Program-made: the position numbers and the translations under genes | NCBI GenBank assembly: GCA_024641095.1 | Contig: JAHEDR010000001.1 | Span: 508,387-572,386 of the forward strand | Direction: 5' to 3' | DNA: 64,000 nt | Source of the DNA: Rhodoluna sp. | GTDB taxonomy: Bacteria; Actinomycetota; Actinomycetes; Actinomycetales; Microbacteriaceae | The notes under the pieces: generated by a model | Database searches by the model: none | What the model was told of the DNA's origin: nothing | What the model saw: the letters and a program-made list of their open reading frames with translations, nothing else | Part shown: piece after piece, positions 63,368-64,000 of the stretch | How positions within the stretch are numbered: position 1 is the first letter of the stretch | Layout: the number at the start of each line of letters is the position of its first letter

Positions 63368-64000
63368 ATGAGCAAGAAGGCAATCGGCATCGACATTGGT
63401 GGCACCGGTATCAAGGGTGCAGTGGTGAATCTAAAATCGGGTTCACTCATCGGTGAGCGCGTGCGCTACGAGACCCCTGCCGGAGGCAAGCCTCAGGACA
63501 TCGCAGCCGTTGTTGCTCAACTAGTTCAAGAACTTCCAGATGCTAGGCCAGACATGTTGGTTGGCATCTGCTTCCCCGCAATCACCAGAAACGGCATCAC
63601 CATGTCTGCGGCGAACGTTTCAAAAGACTGGATTGGCCTAGACGCCGACGAACTTTTTACCAAGACCCTAGGCCGCCCGGTGCACGTGATTAACGATGCC
63701 GATGCTGCCGGTGTAGCAGAAATTAAATTTGGTGCGGCAAAAGATGTTGATGGTCTGGTGATCATGACCACATTGGGAACCGGAATTGGTTCTGCTTTGT
63801 TTATGAACGGCAAGCTCGTACCAAATGCCGAGCTGGGTCACCTTGAGATTGAGGGCGTTGACTACGAATCAAAGGCTTCTTTCGCTGCCAAGGAGCGTGA
63901 AAACCTAAGTTGGGAACAATGGGCGCAGCGCTTGCAGAAGTACTACTCAACTCTCGAGCGACTATTCACACCAGACCTAATCATCGTTGGTGGCGGAGTA
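63368..64000 (+). CDS. ppgK: Polyphosphate glucokinase, partial at window end
   Basis: First 211 codons; the gene runs past the window edge. ROK fold: GIDIGGTGIKGAVVN at the N-terminus, NDADAAGVAEI with the catalytic Asp, and the PpgK-type TTLGTGIGSALFMNGKLVPNAELGHLEI. The GKLVPNAELGH stretch marks the polyphosphate/ATP-dependent glucokinase group rather than a plain ATP glucokinase. Only a weak AGG precedes the ATG at 63368, and no clean TAnnnT spacing was found. Confidence 0.85.
   Translation, partial: MSKKAIGIDIGGTGIKGAVVNLKSGSLIGERVRYETPAGGKPQDIAAVVAQLVQELPDARPDMLVGICFPAITRNGITMSAANVSKDWIGLDADELFTKTLGRPVHVINDADAAGVAEIKFGAAKDVDGLVIMTTLGTGIGSALFMNGKLVPNAELGHLEIEGVDYESKASFAAKERENLSWEQWAQRLQKYYSTLERLFTPDLIIVGGGV

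Overview
The window comes from a small, gene-dense actinobacterial chromosome of roughly even base composition. Several things point to the Microbacteriaceae, most likely the freshwater Luna cluster (Rhodoluna/Aquiluna-like): the actinobacteria-only families DUF3000, DUF3093, DUF3159, DUF3710, DUF4191, DUF4193 and SepH, a Lys/Ala/Pro-rich sigma-A, GlnE, a PpgK-type glucokinase, moderate GC and very short spacers. The genus is an inference. No phage, insertion sequence, CRISPR array or rRNA was seen. The only stretch over 300 bp without a protein gene (16909-17273) holds three tRNA genes.

Layout. 47-4344: membrane cyclophilin, DUF349 protein and bifunctional Rel. 4400-9698: yajC-secD-secF, and ruvC-ruvA-ruvB ending in a terminator. 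9702-14568: yebC, pdxT, pdxS, a HIT hydrolase and thrS. 14667-16908: a VIT-family transporter and malate:quinone oxidoreductase. 16914-17203: tRNA-Gly, tRNA-Cys and tRNA-Val. 17274-19889: two tandem ammonium transporters behind a GlnR-like site. 20011-24942: ZapE, sulfurtransferase, SufE, a RibD-like reductase, DUF3000 and RNase D. 24926-32095: dxs, aconitase, DUF3159, DUF3710, dut, DUF3093 and DUF4193. 32277-43100: sepH, a phosphodiesterase, a type II topoisomerase pair (parC, parE), a small zinc-finger-like protein, a GatD/MurT-like pair and sigA. 43228-49859: an MFS carrier, a PAC2 protein, pepA, lpdA and a lipoyl acyltransferase. 49974-53330: one unrecognised membrane protein, then lipB, lipA, DUF4191 and RDD. 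53469-59347: glnA, glnE and glnA2. 59387-64000: nadE, ridA, panB, a SPOR protein, map and the start of ppgK.

The genes form coherent modules. Lipoate synthesis (lipB, lipA) sits beside the enzymes that carry or reoxidise lipoate (sucB, lpdA). Ammonium uptake, two glutamine synthetases and the GlnE adenylyltransferase make a nitrogen module, with similar GlnR-type boxes at amt and glnA. Rel, SecDF, RuvABC, topoisomerase, sigma-A and ThrS are housekeeping genes. Their order resembles that of other actinobacteria, with blocks lost.

Two things stand out. First, the GatD/MurT-like pair, which normally amidates D-glutamate in lipid II, has lost the GatD cysteine nucleophile and the MurT zinc-ribbon cysteines; neither protein contains any cysteine. 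Second, at least 16 genes have a TAnnnT-type -10 hexamer exactly 6-7 nt before the start codon, which predicts widespread leaderless mRNAs. At several divergent gene pairs the two -10 elements overlap or interlock, in one case within a 12-bp intergenic gap.
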